A stretch of DNA of 5,780 nucleotides from JBAVEL01 sp049587715 (GTDB lineage: Bacteria > Bacteroidota > Ignavibacteria > UBA10030 > UBA6906). The translations under genes and the position numbers were made by a program. Positions 1 through 5,780 of this stretch are shown here, piece by piece. Location of the stretch: contig JBAVEL010000142.1 of the NCBI GenBank assembly GCA_049587715.1, positions 1-5,780 on the forward strand. The letters run 5' to 3'. Within the stretch, counting starts at the first letter, position 1. Every line of letters starts with the position of its first letter. Below the pieces are notes generated by a model. It was given only the letters and a program-made list of their open reading frames with translations, was not told the origin of the DNA and did no database searches.

Positions 1-1026
1 TGCATCGCCCGCCGCGGCGTGGGCCGCAGCGGCGCGCCATTGCACGTCGGAGAGGAGGGAGTCCCGGGGGAAGGCCTGGAGGAAGGCCCCGTAGTTGCGC
101 GCCGCTCCCGCGTGGTCCCCCAGGGCCGTATAGGCCGCGGCCGCCTCCAGGAGCGCCGCCCGCTGGACGGCGGAATCCTTCTGCGCGGGATGGGTCAGAA
201 CCCGCCGGTATTCCTCTATTGCACCCGCGTAGTCGCCCTCGAGGGCGCGCAGCCGTCCCAGGGAAAGGAGTGCCGTGCGGGCCGCCGGACTGGCCGCGTC
301 GCGCCCGCTGACGGTCCCGAAATCCTTCCGGGCTTCTTCGAAGTGCCCCTCCGCCTGGGCTATCTGTCCGAGCAGGAGAAGCGCCTGGTCCCGGGAAGCG
401 GGGGAGGGGTCGGCATCGGCGACGCGCCGGAGTTCGTTCCGGGCCTGCTCCAGGTTCCCCTCCCGGAAGTAGATTTCCCCCATCCCCGTGCGGGCACCGA
501 GTGCCTGGGCGGCGGTGGGGTATTCCTGCAGCACAATGCGGAACACGCGGAGGGCGCTCTGGGAGTCCCCCGCCCGGAGGAAACACCCGCCCGCCTGGAG
601 CAGCGCCTCAGGGGCCCGGCTGCTCCGGGGGTGAAACAGCTTCACCCGCTCGAATGCGAGGGCCGCCTCGCGCAGGGAACCCTGGACCAGGTGGCTCTCG
701 GCCACATGCCACCATGCCTCGGGGGCCCGGTGGTTGTCGGGATAGCTGAGGGCGAAGGCCTGGAGGGCCAGCCGGGCCTCCTCATGCCGGCCCGTCCGGA
801 GACGGCTCAGGCCCAGGTAGTACCGGGCCTCCACGCTCTGGTCGGTTCCGGGATACGACGAGATGAACCGGTCCAGTTGCTCCGCGGCCAGGTCGTACAG
901 GCCGTCGTTGAAGAGGTTGACGGCCAGCTTGAAATCGGCGTTCACCCGGGAGTCCTGCCCCCGCGCCCCGCCTCCCGCAATCAGGACGGCGCAGAGAAGG
1001 GTGCCCAGGAAGGCCGGTATCCGCAT
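1..1026 (-). CDS. Exported tetratricopeptide-repeat protein, partial (3' end outside window)
   Basis: I translated this frame directly: it is open from the ATG at 1026 to the left edge, 342 codons with no stop, so the C-terminus is missing. Residues 1-23 look like a Sec signal peptide (MRIPAF, hydrophobic LGTLLCAVLIAGGG, then ARG before Gln24 as a possible signal peptidase I site); the Cys is within the hydrophobic core and is no lipobox. The remainder is about eight to nine helical repeats of 33-38 residues with TPR spacing, for example NDGLYDLAAEQLDRFISSYP (40-59), TGRHEEARLALQAFALSYP (78-96) and REGNLEQARNELRRV (188-202), with the A/G, Y/F and P positions of TPRs. Such proteins (CpoB/YbgF, BamD-like) act as periplasmic or outer-membrane scaffolds; no specific partner can be assigned. 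The start is uncertain: no good ribosome-binding site precedes 1026, and an in-frame GTG at 1056 would lengthen the n-region by ten residues. It follows PGI/PMI after 88 nt and may or may not share its operon. Confidence 0.85.
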   Translation of the reverse strand, partial: MRIPAFLGTLLCAVLIAGGGARGQDSRVNADFKLAVNLFNDGLYDLAAEQLDRFISSYPGTDQSVEARYYLGLSRLRTGRHEEARLALQAFALSYPDNHRAPEAWWHVAESHLVQGSLREAALAFERVKLFHPRSSRAPEALLQAGGCFLRAGDSQSALRVFRIVLQEYPTAAQALGARTGMGEIYFREGNLEQARNELRRVADADPSPASRDQALLLLGQIAQAEGHFEEARKDFGTVSGRDAASPAARTALLSLGRLRALEGDYAGAIEEYRRVLTHPAQKDSAVQRAALLEAAAAYTALGDHAGAARNYGAFLQAFPRDSLLSDVQWRAAAAHAAAGDA

Positions 1027-1114
1027 TCGTTCCGGAAGGTGGTGAGTGGCGTGCACGTCCTGCAACCTACGCAATATGCCCTCGCCGTTCAAGCGGCCCT
1101 GCGCGTGCGGTGTC
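1027..1114. other. Intergenic gap between PGI/PMI and the TPR gene (88 nt)
   Basis: The largest non-coding gap in the window. No rho-independent terminator is visible: the only hairpin, GCCG-TTCAAG-CGGC (about 1085-1098), is short and has no T-run. An 8-bp palindrome CGTGCACG lies at 1050-1057, without evident role. It contains a short AT-richer patch (about 1072-1077) and a weak promoter-like pair (separate entry). The downstream gene could therefore be read through from the operon or have its own promoter. Confidence 0.5.
1064..1092 (-). promoter_or_regulatory. Weak sigma-70-like promoter candidate for the TPR gene
   Basis: On the minus strand, TTGAAC (1092-1087) resembles a -35 box and TAGGTT (1069-1064) is a poor -10 box, 17 nt apart. 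It lies in the only sizeable gap, about 40 nt before the ATG at 1026. The -10 match is only partial, so this could easily be chance. Confidence 0.15.
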
Positions 1115-2164
1115 TCAGCTCCGGGCAAGTTCGCTCTTGAGCCGGTCGATCACCTCCACGGGCGTGGGATCCTCCCCGTGCAGGATGGAGAGGTAGTAGC
1201 TGACCCAGTCCCCCAGGCAGACGAGCGAGAACATCCGTGCCAGGCCGGAGCGCCCTTCGCTCCAGACCTCTTCCACGCGTTCCGCCGCGCCCTCCAGGAT
1301 CCCCCGGGTGAGCTCGATGCGTCTGGCGACGCGCCGGTGTTCCCCCCGGTCGCGCAGGAAGACCACGGGCATGTGTGCCATCTGCTCCCGCAGGACCTTC
1401 CACCCGACCAGCTCGTTGTGGTTCATCTCGGGGAGCACGGCCCCCAGCGCGAGGGTCTTGGCGTTTTCGGCAAGCTGTCCCCGCCAGCGAAGATTCACGG
1501 CTTCCAGGGGTTCCGCCGCCGAGTACACCGCCCCCAGGCGGTTCCGGAGGAGCAGGGCGAGGGTCAGGGCCCTGTTGGCGGCGGGGTCTGGAACGGCATA
1601 CTCCGCCGCTTTCTCCTCCAGGAGGGAGATGGTCTCGGATATCTCCCTCCGCCTGTCGCGGGCAAGCCCCGCCTTCTGCAGGGCGATCAGAAGGGGGAAG
1701 AAAGAGTACCCCAGCGCGGCCCGCGGGGGAAGCCCGCCGGGAATGGTGATGAGGGGGGTTCTGCGCGCCCGCGCCGTGCGTTCCACGGCCCCTCCCGATG
1801 AGATGCACAGGATCGGGGCCCGGCGGCGGACCGCCTCCCGATGGGCGGCCAGGGTCTCTTCCGTCGCGCCCGAATAGCTGGAGATGATCACCAGGGTGGA
1901 CCGGCCCGCAAAGCGGGGAAGGGTGTAGTTGCGCTGGACGAGGAAGGGGACCTTCAGCTCCCCTGCCAGGAGGGTGCGCAGCAGGTCCCCCCCGATGGCC
2001 GATCCCCCCAGGCCGCAGAGGACAATGTGTTGCGCCTTCCGCCAGGCCGGGGGTATGCGCGCGGCGTTTCCGATGGCCACGGCCTCCCGCACCTGTTGCG
2101 GGAACTTCTTCAGCAGGGCGAACATGTTCGAGCGGTCAACGGCAAAGATCTCTTCGAACGTCAT
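1115..2164 (-). CDS. Bifunctional phosphoglucose/phosphomannose isomerase (PGI/PMI family, SIS fold)
   Basis: Interconverts fructose-6-phosphate with glucose-6-phosphate and with mannose-6-phosphate in the cytosol, linking glycolysis to mannose/GDP-sugar synthesis. It is the small enzyme known from archaea and scattered bacteria, unrelated in length to classical ~550-aa PGI; 349 aa here. Seen: GLGGSAIGGD (51-60) and SSYSGATEETL (95-105), the SIS sugar-phosphate-binding loops; PPRAALGYS (146-154), characteristic of the family; MNHNELVGW (247-255) with the catalytic Glu; and a C-terminal HGEDPTPVEVIDRLK (329-343) with the conserved Thr and Lys of the active site. The frame is open upstream, with ATGs at 2179 and 2164. 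I prefer 2164 because GGAG sits 6 nt before it and the protein then begins directly with the conserved N-terminal helix (MTFEEIF). It lies 25 nt after ptsI, so it is probably cotranscribed, consistent with use of PTS-derived or internal hexose phosphates. Substrate balance (PGI versus PMI) cannot be read from sequence. Confidence 0.93.
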   Translation of the reverse strand: MTFEEIFAVDRSNMFALLKKFPQQVREAVAIGNAARIPPAWRKAQHIVLCGLGGSAIGGDLLRTLLAGELKVPFLVQRNYTLPRFAGRSTLVIISSYSGATEETLAAHREAVRRRAPILCISSGGAVERTARARRTPLITIPGGLPPRAALGYSFFPLLIALQKAGLARDRRREISETISLLEEKAAEYAVPDPAANRALTLALLLRNRLGAVYSAAEPLEAVNLRWRGQLAENAKTLALGAVLPEMNHNELVGWKVLREQMAHMPVVFLRDRGEHRRVARRIELTRGILEGAAERVEEVWSEGRSGLARMFSLVCLGDWVSYYLSILHGEDPTPVEVIDRLKSELARS

Positions 2165-2170
2165 GCTGTG

Positions 2171-2174
2171 CTCC
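2171..2174 (-). promoter_or_regulatory. Ribosome-binding site deciding the PGI/PMI start
   Basis: The minus strand reads CCGGAG, then six bases, then the ATG at 2164. The alternative ATG at 2179 has no purine-rich element at proper spacing (the nearest GGAG is about 17 nt away). This favours the shorter 349-residue protein, but the two starts differ by only five residues. Confidence 0.45.
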
Positions 2175-2189
2175 GGCATTGGTTGCAGA

Positions 2190-3956
2190 TCAGGTCTCCA
2201 GGGGAAGCTCCGGCAGAAGGCGCCGCAGGAACTCCGACAGATAGGCGGTGACCTCCCCCGCACAGGCGAGGGAGAGGCAGTGGTCCGCGACACGGCGGGC
2301 GTCGGCGTACGACACGGACCGGATGATCTTCTTGATCTCGGGAAGCACCGTCGGGATCACGCTGAACTCGTCCAGTCCCAGGCCCAGCAGGAGAACCGTG
2401 GCCAGGGGGTCTCCGGCCATCTCCCCGCACATCCCCACCGGGATGCTGCGGGCGTGCCCTGCGGCAATGACATCCCGGAGGACGCGGAGCACCGCCGGGT
2501 GGAACTCCTGATAGAGGGAGGCCACGGCGCTGTTGCCCCTGTCCACCGCCAGCAGGTACTGAATCAGGTCGTTGGTTCCGATGCTCAGGAAATCCACCTC
2601 TGCGGCGATGTCCCCGGCCAGCACGGCGGCCGAGGGCACCTCGATCATGACCCCGACGGAGAGGGAGGAGTCGAAGGGGAGATCGCGGTGCCGGAGATCC
2701 TCGCGGGCGCGGTTCAGGAACCCCCGGGCGCGGCGCACCTCTTCGACGCCCGCAATCATCGGGAACATGATGCGCACGTTCCCCCGCGTGCTGGCCCGGA
2801 GCATCGCCCGGAGCTGCGCCAGAAAGATCTCCGGCCTGTCCAGCGAAACGCGGATCCCGCGCCACCCCAGGAAGGGGTTATCCTCCCGCGGGGCGTCCGG
2901 GGAGAACTTGTCCCCCCCGATATCGAAGGTGCGGAAGATCACCGGGTGGGGGAAGAGCGCCCCGGCGATCCTGTCGTAGATGCCGCATTGTTCCTCCTCC
3001 GCCGGAAACCCGGCTCCCTCCACGAACAGAGCTTCGGTCCGGTACAGCCCCACGCCCGCCGCACCCTGGGTTCGGACAAAGGGGAGCTCCTCCTCGAACT
3101 CCATGTTGGCGGTGAGGCCGACGGGTCGCCCATCCGGGGTCTCCGCCGCCAGGCCGGCGAGGGAAGCCAGATCGTGCTCAAAATCCCGGTGCCGCTGCTG
3201 TTTCCGTGCGAAACGCCCGAGTGTCTCCTGCGAGGGATGCACAACCAGGACGCCGCTGTACCCGTCCACGGCCAGGGGGTCCCCCGTGCGGACATGCCGG
3301 GTGGCGTCCTGCAGGCCCACCACGGCGGGGATCTTGAGGGAACGGGAGAGGAGGGCCGCATGCGATGTGGTGCCCCCGAAGTCGGTGGCGTACGCCAGAA
3401 TCTGGTTGCGGCTGAAGATCACCGTGTCGGCGGGGGCCAGGCGCTCGGAGACGATGATGGAGACCCCCTCCAGGCGGGAGAAGAGCTTCTGGTCCTGGAT
3501 GTTCCGGACGATCCGGTTTATCACGTCTTCCACGTCCTGGGCCCGCTCGTGCATGTACGCGTCGGGGGCGGCCAGCATCAGCCGTTTGTACTTGCCGATC
3601 TCGTCCATGACGATGTATTCCGCGTTCCGGAACTCCTCCCCGATGCGGCCTTCAATCGCCTGCATCAGGACCCCGTCGTTCAGGATCATGATCTGGGCCT
3701 CGAAGATGCCCGCCTCCTGCGAGCCCAGCTTCTGTTCGGCGAACGAGAGGATCTTCTGGAGCTCCCTCTCCGCGCGGCGGACGGCGGCGCGCAGCCGCTC
3801 GATCTCCGGCTTCACGTCCGCGGGCGGGATGTCCTTCACCGCGATGTAGGGGATGTGCTTGGTGTACACATACGCGGGGCCCACGGCGATGCCCGGCGCT
3901 GCGGCGATCCCCTTGAGAACGATCTCGTCCCGGGTGCCCGGTGTGCTGCTATTCAT
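2190..3956 (-). CDS. ptsI: PTS Enzyme I (phosphoenolpyruvate-protein phosphotransferase)
   Basis: Autophosphorylates from PEP and phosphorylates HPr, the first step of the phosphotransferase system, in the cytoplasm. At 588 aa it is close to the usual 570-590. Domains: N-terminal HPr-binding helical region (about 10-150), swivelling phosphohistidine domain with GGTTSHAAL (active His199), helical linker, then the PEP-binding TIM barrel (about 275-570). In the barrel I see GLYRTEALF (303-311), FRTFDIGGDK (341-350), a WRGIR segment (365-369), MIEVPSAA (437-444), IGTNDLIQY (459-467) with metal ligands, and GMCGEMAGD with catalytic Cys510. Every expected active-site residue is present. There is no N-terminal GAF domain, so this is the carbohydrate-type EI, not PtsP. 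The start ATG at 3956 lies within the last codons of ptsH (ATGAATAG overlap), a classic ptsH-ptsI arrangement. The next gene follows after 25 nt. Identification is secure; which EII it serves cannot be told from this window. Confidence 0.98.
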   Translation of the reverse strand: MNSSTPGTRDEIVLKGIAAAPGIAVGPAYVYTKHIPYIAVKDIPPADVKPEIERLRAAVRRAERELQKILSFAEQKLGSQEAGIFEAQIMILNDGVLMQAIEGRIGEEFRNAEYIVMDEIGKYKRLMLAAPDAYMHERAQDVEDVINRIVRNIQDQKLFSRLEGVSIIVSERLAPADTVIFSRNQILAYATDFGGTTSHAALLSRSLKIPAVVGLQDATRHVRTGDPLAVDGYSGVLVVHPSQETLGRFARKQQRHRDFEHDLASLAGLAAETPDGRPVGLTANMEFEEELPFVRTQGAAGVGLYRTEALFVEGAGFPAEEEQCGIYDRIAGALFPHPVIFRTFDIGGDKFSPDAPREDNPFLGWRGIRVSLDRPEIFLAQLRAMLRASTRGNVRIMFPMIAGVEEVRRARGFLNRAREDLRHRDLPFDSSLSVGVMIEVPSAAVLAGDIAAEVDFLSIGTNDLIQYLLAVDRGNSAVASLYQEFHPAVLRVLRDVIAAGHARSIPVGMCGEMAGDPLATVLLLGLGLDEFSVIPTVLPEIKKIIRSVSYADARRVADHCLSLACAGEVTAYLSEFLRRLLPELPLET

Positions 3957-4212
3957 CGAATCCCCGCTCGAAGAGTCCCACCACCGCCGCGGCCGCCTCC
4001 TCTTCGTCCGCGCCGTGGAAACGCAGGAGCAGACGGGATCCCTGCTCGGAGGCCAGGGTCATGACCCCGATGATGCTCTTGCCGTTGATCTCCATGTTGT
4101 CCCTCAGGATGAAGAAATCGGCCTTGAACCGGGCCGCGGTCTTTACCAGCGTTGCGGCGGGGCGGGTGTGCAGGCCCAGCCTGTTCCGTATGGTCACCGT
4201 CCGCTCGATCAT
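3949..4212 (-). CDS. ptsH: Phosphocarrier protein HPr of the PEP:sugar phosphotransferase system
   Basis: Small cytoplasmic phosphocarrier that takes phosphate from Enzyme I on a histidine and hands it to EIIA domains; 87 aa, the usual HPr length. The active-site signature GLHTRPAA spans residues 13-20, putting the phosphorylated His exactly at position 15 and the conserved Arg at 17. The regulatory-site motif NGKSIIGVMTLA (43-54) places Ser at position 46, the residue modified by HPr kinase/phosphorylase in Firmicutes and in many proteobacteria that carry hprK. The start ATG at 4212 is supported by this exact numbering. There is no good Shine-Dalgarno sequence; the synthase stop is only 3 nt upstream (TGA-CGG-ATG), so translation probably depends on re-initiation by terminating ribosomes. 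Its TAG stop overlaps the ptsI start by 8 nt. Both key residues are present, so it should be competent for phosphotransfer, and Ser46 regulation is plausible if a kinase exists elsewhere. Confidence 0.97.
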   Translation of the reverse strand: MIERTVTIRNRLGLHTRPAATLVKTAARFKADFFILRDNMEINGKSIIGVMTLASEQGSRLLLRFHGADEEEAAAAVVGLFERGFDE

Positions 4213-4215
4213 CCG

Positions 4216-5211
4216 TCACGCGGTCCGGTTCAGCAGCCTGAGGGCAAGCCACCGCAGCATGTCCCGGGCCCGCGAGGGCGGCAGTCCCCCAAGGGCGCCG
4301 AGCGCGCGGTCGGTTTCGGTCCGGACAAGCAGCGCGGTGTCGGCAAGGACTCCCTCCCGCTCGTAGATATGCGTGACCGATTCCACCAGGCGCCTGTCGG
4401 CCCCGGGCGTCCGCGTGCCTTTCCCCAGGCCTCTCAGGAGGGCCCGGTCGCGTCCCCCCGTCCGCTCCAGGGCGGTGAGGAGCAGGATTGTCTTCTTCCC
4501 CTCCCGGATGTCTCCTCCCACCGGCTTGCCCAGGCGGCTCTCGTCCGCGGTGGCATCCAGCAGGTCGTCCTGGAGCTGGAAGGCGCGCCCCAGCCGGAAA
4601 CCGAATGCGCGCAGGCGGCGCACCAGGGAGGGATTGCCCCCCCCGATGCACGCCCCCAGTTCCGCGGCCACCGCCACCAGCCGGGCGGTCTTCTTCTCGA
4701 TCATCAGAAAGTACTCTTCCCGGGACACCTCCCGGCGCCGCTCGAACTCCAGGTCCAGGGCCTGTCCCTCGCACACCTCCACCAGTCCGCGTGTGAAGAG
4801 GGTGGCCGCCCGGGTGAGGTGTTCCCGGGGGGAACGGAGCAGGCTCCCGTAGGCGAGGCCGGTCAGTGCGTCCCCCACGAGAAGAGCCGTGGCCGAATTC
4901 CACCGCGCATGCACCGAGGGACGGCCCCTCCGCACGGCGGCATTGTCCATGATATCGTCGTGCACGAGCGTGAAGCTGTGCAGGGTCTCCACGGCCACGG
5001 CGGCATCGAGGGCATCCCGCGCCCGGCCCCCCGCCGCCTCGGCCGAGAGCATCACGAGGACTCCCCGGATCTGCTTCCCCGGGGTCTCCAGCGCCCAGGA
5101 GGACGCCTCGGTGAGGGTCCTGGAGGCCCAGCGGGGCACCAGGTCCTGCAGCCGGCGGGTGATCCGCCGGCGAAGAACGGCGTATCGCCGCTCACAGCGG
5201 GGGCTGTCCAT
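4216..5211 (-). CDS. Trans-isoprenyl (polyprenyl) diphosphate synthase, probably short-chain (FPP/GGPP type)
   Basis: Condenses IPP with allylic diphosphates (DMAPP, GPP, FPP) to give longer all-trans prenyl diphosphates in the cytosol; 331 aa, normal for the family. Seen in order: GKQIRG (45-50), the IPP-binding Lys/Arg region; first Asp-rich motif DDIMD (85-89) followed by RRGRP (94-98); GQALDLE (149-155); KKTA (173-176); second Asp-rich motif DDLLD (215-219); and GKPVGGDIREGKKT (228-241). All Mg2+-diphosphate ligands are intact. Five residues before the first Asp motif is Phe80, with Thr81 at the fourth. By family rules a bulky aromatic there limits chain length, so a C15-C20 product is more likely than a long quinone tail; this is inference. 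The frame is open far upstream, but ATG 5211 is chosen because the homologous region starts just after it and a GGAGGAGA ribosome-binding site precedes it. Its TGA lies 3 nt from the HPr start, implying coupled translation. The exact product, and hence a symbol such as ispA or crtE, cannot be settled. Confidence 0.95.
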   Translation of the reverse strand: MDSPRCERRYAVLRRRITRRLQDLVPRWASRTLTEASSWALETPGKQIRGVLVMLSAEAAGGRARDALDAAVAVETLHSFTLVHDDIMDNAAVRRGRPSVHARWNSATALLVGDALTGLAYGSLLRSPREHLTRAATLFTRGLVEVCEGQALDLEFERRREVSREEYFLMIEKKTARLVAVAAELGACIGGGNPSLVRRLRAFGFRLGRAFQLQDDLLDATADESRLGKPVGGDIREGKKTILLLTALERTGGRDRALLRGLGKGTRTPGADRRLVESVTHIYEREGVLADTALLVRTETDRALGALGGLPPSRARDMLRWLALRLLNRTA

Positions 5212-5780
5212 GAGGGTCTGTCTCCTCCAGAGCGGCATGCTGCAGGTTGCCGATGGTGCGGCTCCCCGTAAGGAACATGGCCCCCACCAGGGCCCGGCGC
5301 CAGCCCTCCAGCATGGTTCGGAGCCCCCCGGGGCCCCTGCGCACCAGGGCCAGCAGGAGAGGCCGGGCGGCGGCGACAAGGTCCGCTCCAAGGGCGATGC
5401 ACTTGGCGGCATCCAGGCCGGATTCGATGCCGCCCGAGGCGATGAGGGTGAAAGGCCCGGCGGATCCCTTGAGCATGGCAGCCCCCCGCACCGCACGTGC
5501 GGTGGGAATCCCCCAGTCCCCGAAGGGCCGGAGCTCCGGCGATCCCCGCCGCCGGAGCATCTCCACGCGTCCCCAGCTTGTGCCTCCCGCCCCCGCCACA
5601 TCCACGATCCGCACACCCGCATCCAGGAGCGTTTGCACCACGCGGGGGGAGAGACCCGACCCCGTCTCCTTCACCATCACGGGAACCGGGAGCCCCTTCA
5701 CCAGCATGGCAATCCCCTCCAGCACACCGCGAAACCGGGGCGATCCCTCCGGCTGCAGCAGCTCCTGCACGGGGTTCAGG
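5192..5780 (-). CDS. fni: Type 2 isopentenyl-diphosphate delta-isomerase, C-terminal part (5' end outside window)
   Basis: FMN-dependent enzyme of the cytoplasm that interconverts isopentenyl and dimethylallyl diphosphate, the C5 units for all isoprenoids. About 195 residues are visible, against roughly 330-350 for the family, so the N-terminal part lies beyond the right edge. The frame is open to the edge; the GTG at 5770-5768 is an internal Val in an LNP-VQELLQPEG stretch, not a start. Family marks seen: QPEG (5755-5744), whose Gln and Glu are the proposed acid/base and Mg2+ ligand; VKETGSGLS (from about 5671); DVAGAGGTSW (5602-5573), a flavin-binding loop with the conserved Trp; DWGIPT; and a TIM-barrel phosphate-binding segment IASGGIESGLDAAKCIALGAD (5443-5381). 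The C-terminal FLTGSRTIGNL is also typical. The stop is TGA at 5194-5192. It overlaps the prenyl synthase start by 20 nt, which fits a shared pathway. In bacteria this type often accompanies the mevalonate pathway, but no mevalonate gene is visible here. Identification is firm. Confidence 0.95.
   Translation of the reverse strand, partial: LNPVQELLQPEGSPRFRGVLEGIAMLVKGLPVPVMVKETGSGLSPRVVQTLLDAGVRIVDVAGAGGTSWGRVEMLRRRGSPELRPFGDWGIPTARAVRGAAMLKGSAGPFTLIASGGIESGLDAAKCIALGADLVAAARPLLLALVRRGPGGLRTMLEGWRRALVGAMFLTGSRTIGNLQHAALEETDPHGQPPL
5221..5228 (-). promoter_or_regulatory. Ribosome-binding site of the prenyl diphosphate synthase
   Basis: On the minus strand this reads GGAGGAGA, ending 9 nt before the ATG at 5211. 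It is the strongest Shine-Dalgarno sequence in the window and lies inside the end of fni. It supports 5211 as the start over the ATG about 27 nt upstream in the same frame. Confidence 0.7.

Noticed and set aside
1085..1098. Possible terminator hairpin after PGI/PMI
   Set aside because: The stem is only 4 bp and no T-run follows on the minus strand; too weak to call a terminator.
19..1140. 373-codon open frame on the plus strand
   Set aside because: Antisense to the signal-peptide-bearing TPR gene, which shows regular repeat periodicity. The plus-strand product shows none and crosses into the end of PGI/PMI.
1089..1808. 239-codon minus-strand frame
   Set aside because: Out-of-frame shadow of PGI/PMI on the same strand; Arg/Pro/Gly-rich and without motifs.
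1929..4064. 711-codon open frame on the plus strand
   Set aside because: It lies antisense to ptsI and part of PGI/PMI, both with full family motifs. The predicted protein has no recognisable domain. Long antisense frames are expected where third positions are nearly all G or C.
3853..5271. 472-codon open frame on the plus strand
   Set aside because: It is antisense to HPr and the prenyl synthase, whose catalytic motifs are intact; the translation is Gly/Pro/Gln/His-rich without a fold. Treated as a GC-driven shadow.
5212..5622. Upstream 137-codon extension of the prenyl synthase frame
   Set aside because: It lies wholly within fni in another frame, has low-complexity composition, and a strong ribosome-binding site marks the ATG at 5211.
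1..5780. CRISPR array, tRNA/rRNA, insertion sequence or phage module
   Set aside because: No spaced direct repeats, tRNA-like folds, transposase motifs or terminal inverted repeats were seen; nearly all of the window is accounted for by six housekeeping-type genes.

Overview
The window is GC-rich, tightly packed bacterial DNA. Every gene I can support is on the minus strand, so transcription reads from high to low coordinates. Codon third positions are mostly G or C. This produces very long open frames on the plus strand that are only shadows. The gene content (type 2 IPP isomerase, a PTS HPr carrying both His15 and Ser46, and an archaeal-type bifunctional phosphoglucose/phosphomannose isomerase) suits a high-GC, probably Gram-negative bacterium outside the classical enterobacteria, such as a deltaproteobacterial/myxobacterial lineage or an FCB-like or candidate phylum. 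I cannot place it more precisely from sequence alone.

Layout in transcription order: (1) 5780-5192, C-terminal part of type 2 isopentenyl-diphosphate isomerase (fni), cut by the window edge. (2) 5211-4216, a short-chain trans-polyprenyl diphosphate synthase, overlapping fni by 20 nt. (3) 4212-3949, HPr (ptsH), 3 nt after the synthase stop. (4) 3956-2190, PTS Enzyme I (ptsI), overlapping ptsH by 8 nt. (5) 2164-1115, bifunctional glucose-6-phosphate/mannose-6-phosphate isomerase, 25 nt after ptsI. (6) an 88-nt gap, the largest in the window, holding at most a weak promoter candidate. (7) 1026-1, an exported tetratricopeptide-repeat protein that continues past the left edge.

The first five genes look like one translationally coupled operon joining three jobs. 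Fni and the prenyl synthase make and elongate the C5 isoprenoid units. Enzyme I and HPr pass phosphate from PEP to a target not encoded here. The PGI/PMI interconverts fructose-6-phosphate with glucose-6-phosphate and mannose-6-phosphate. No PTS sugar permease (EII) is present, and HPr carries the Ser46 regulatory site, so the PTS pair may be regulatory or may serve EII genes elsewhere. The TPR protein probably acts in the cell envelope, but its function is unknown.

I found no RNA gene, mobile element, CRISPR array or obviously novel system. The most notable point is the tight linkage of isoprenoid genes with general PTS genes.
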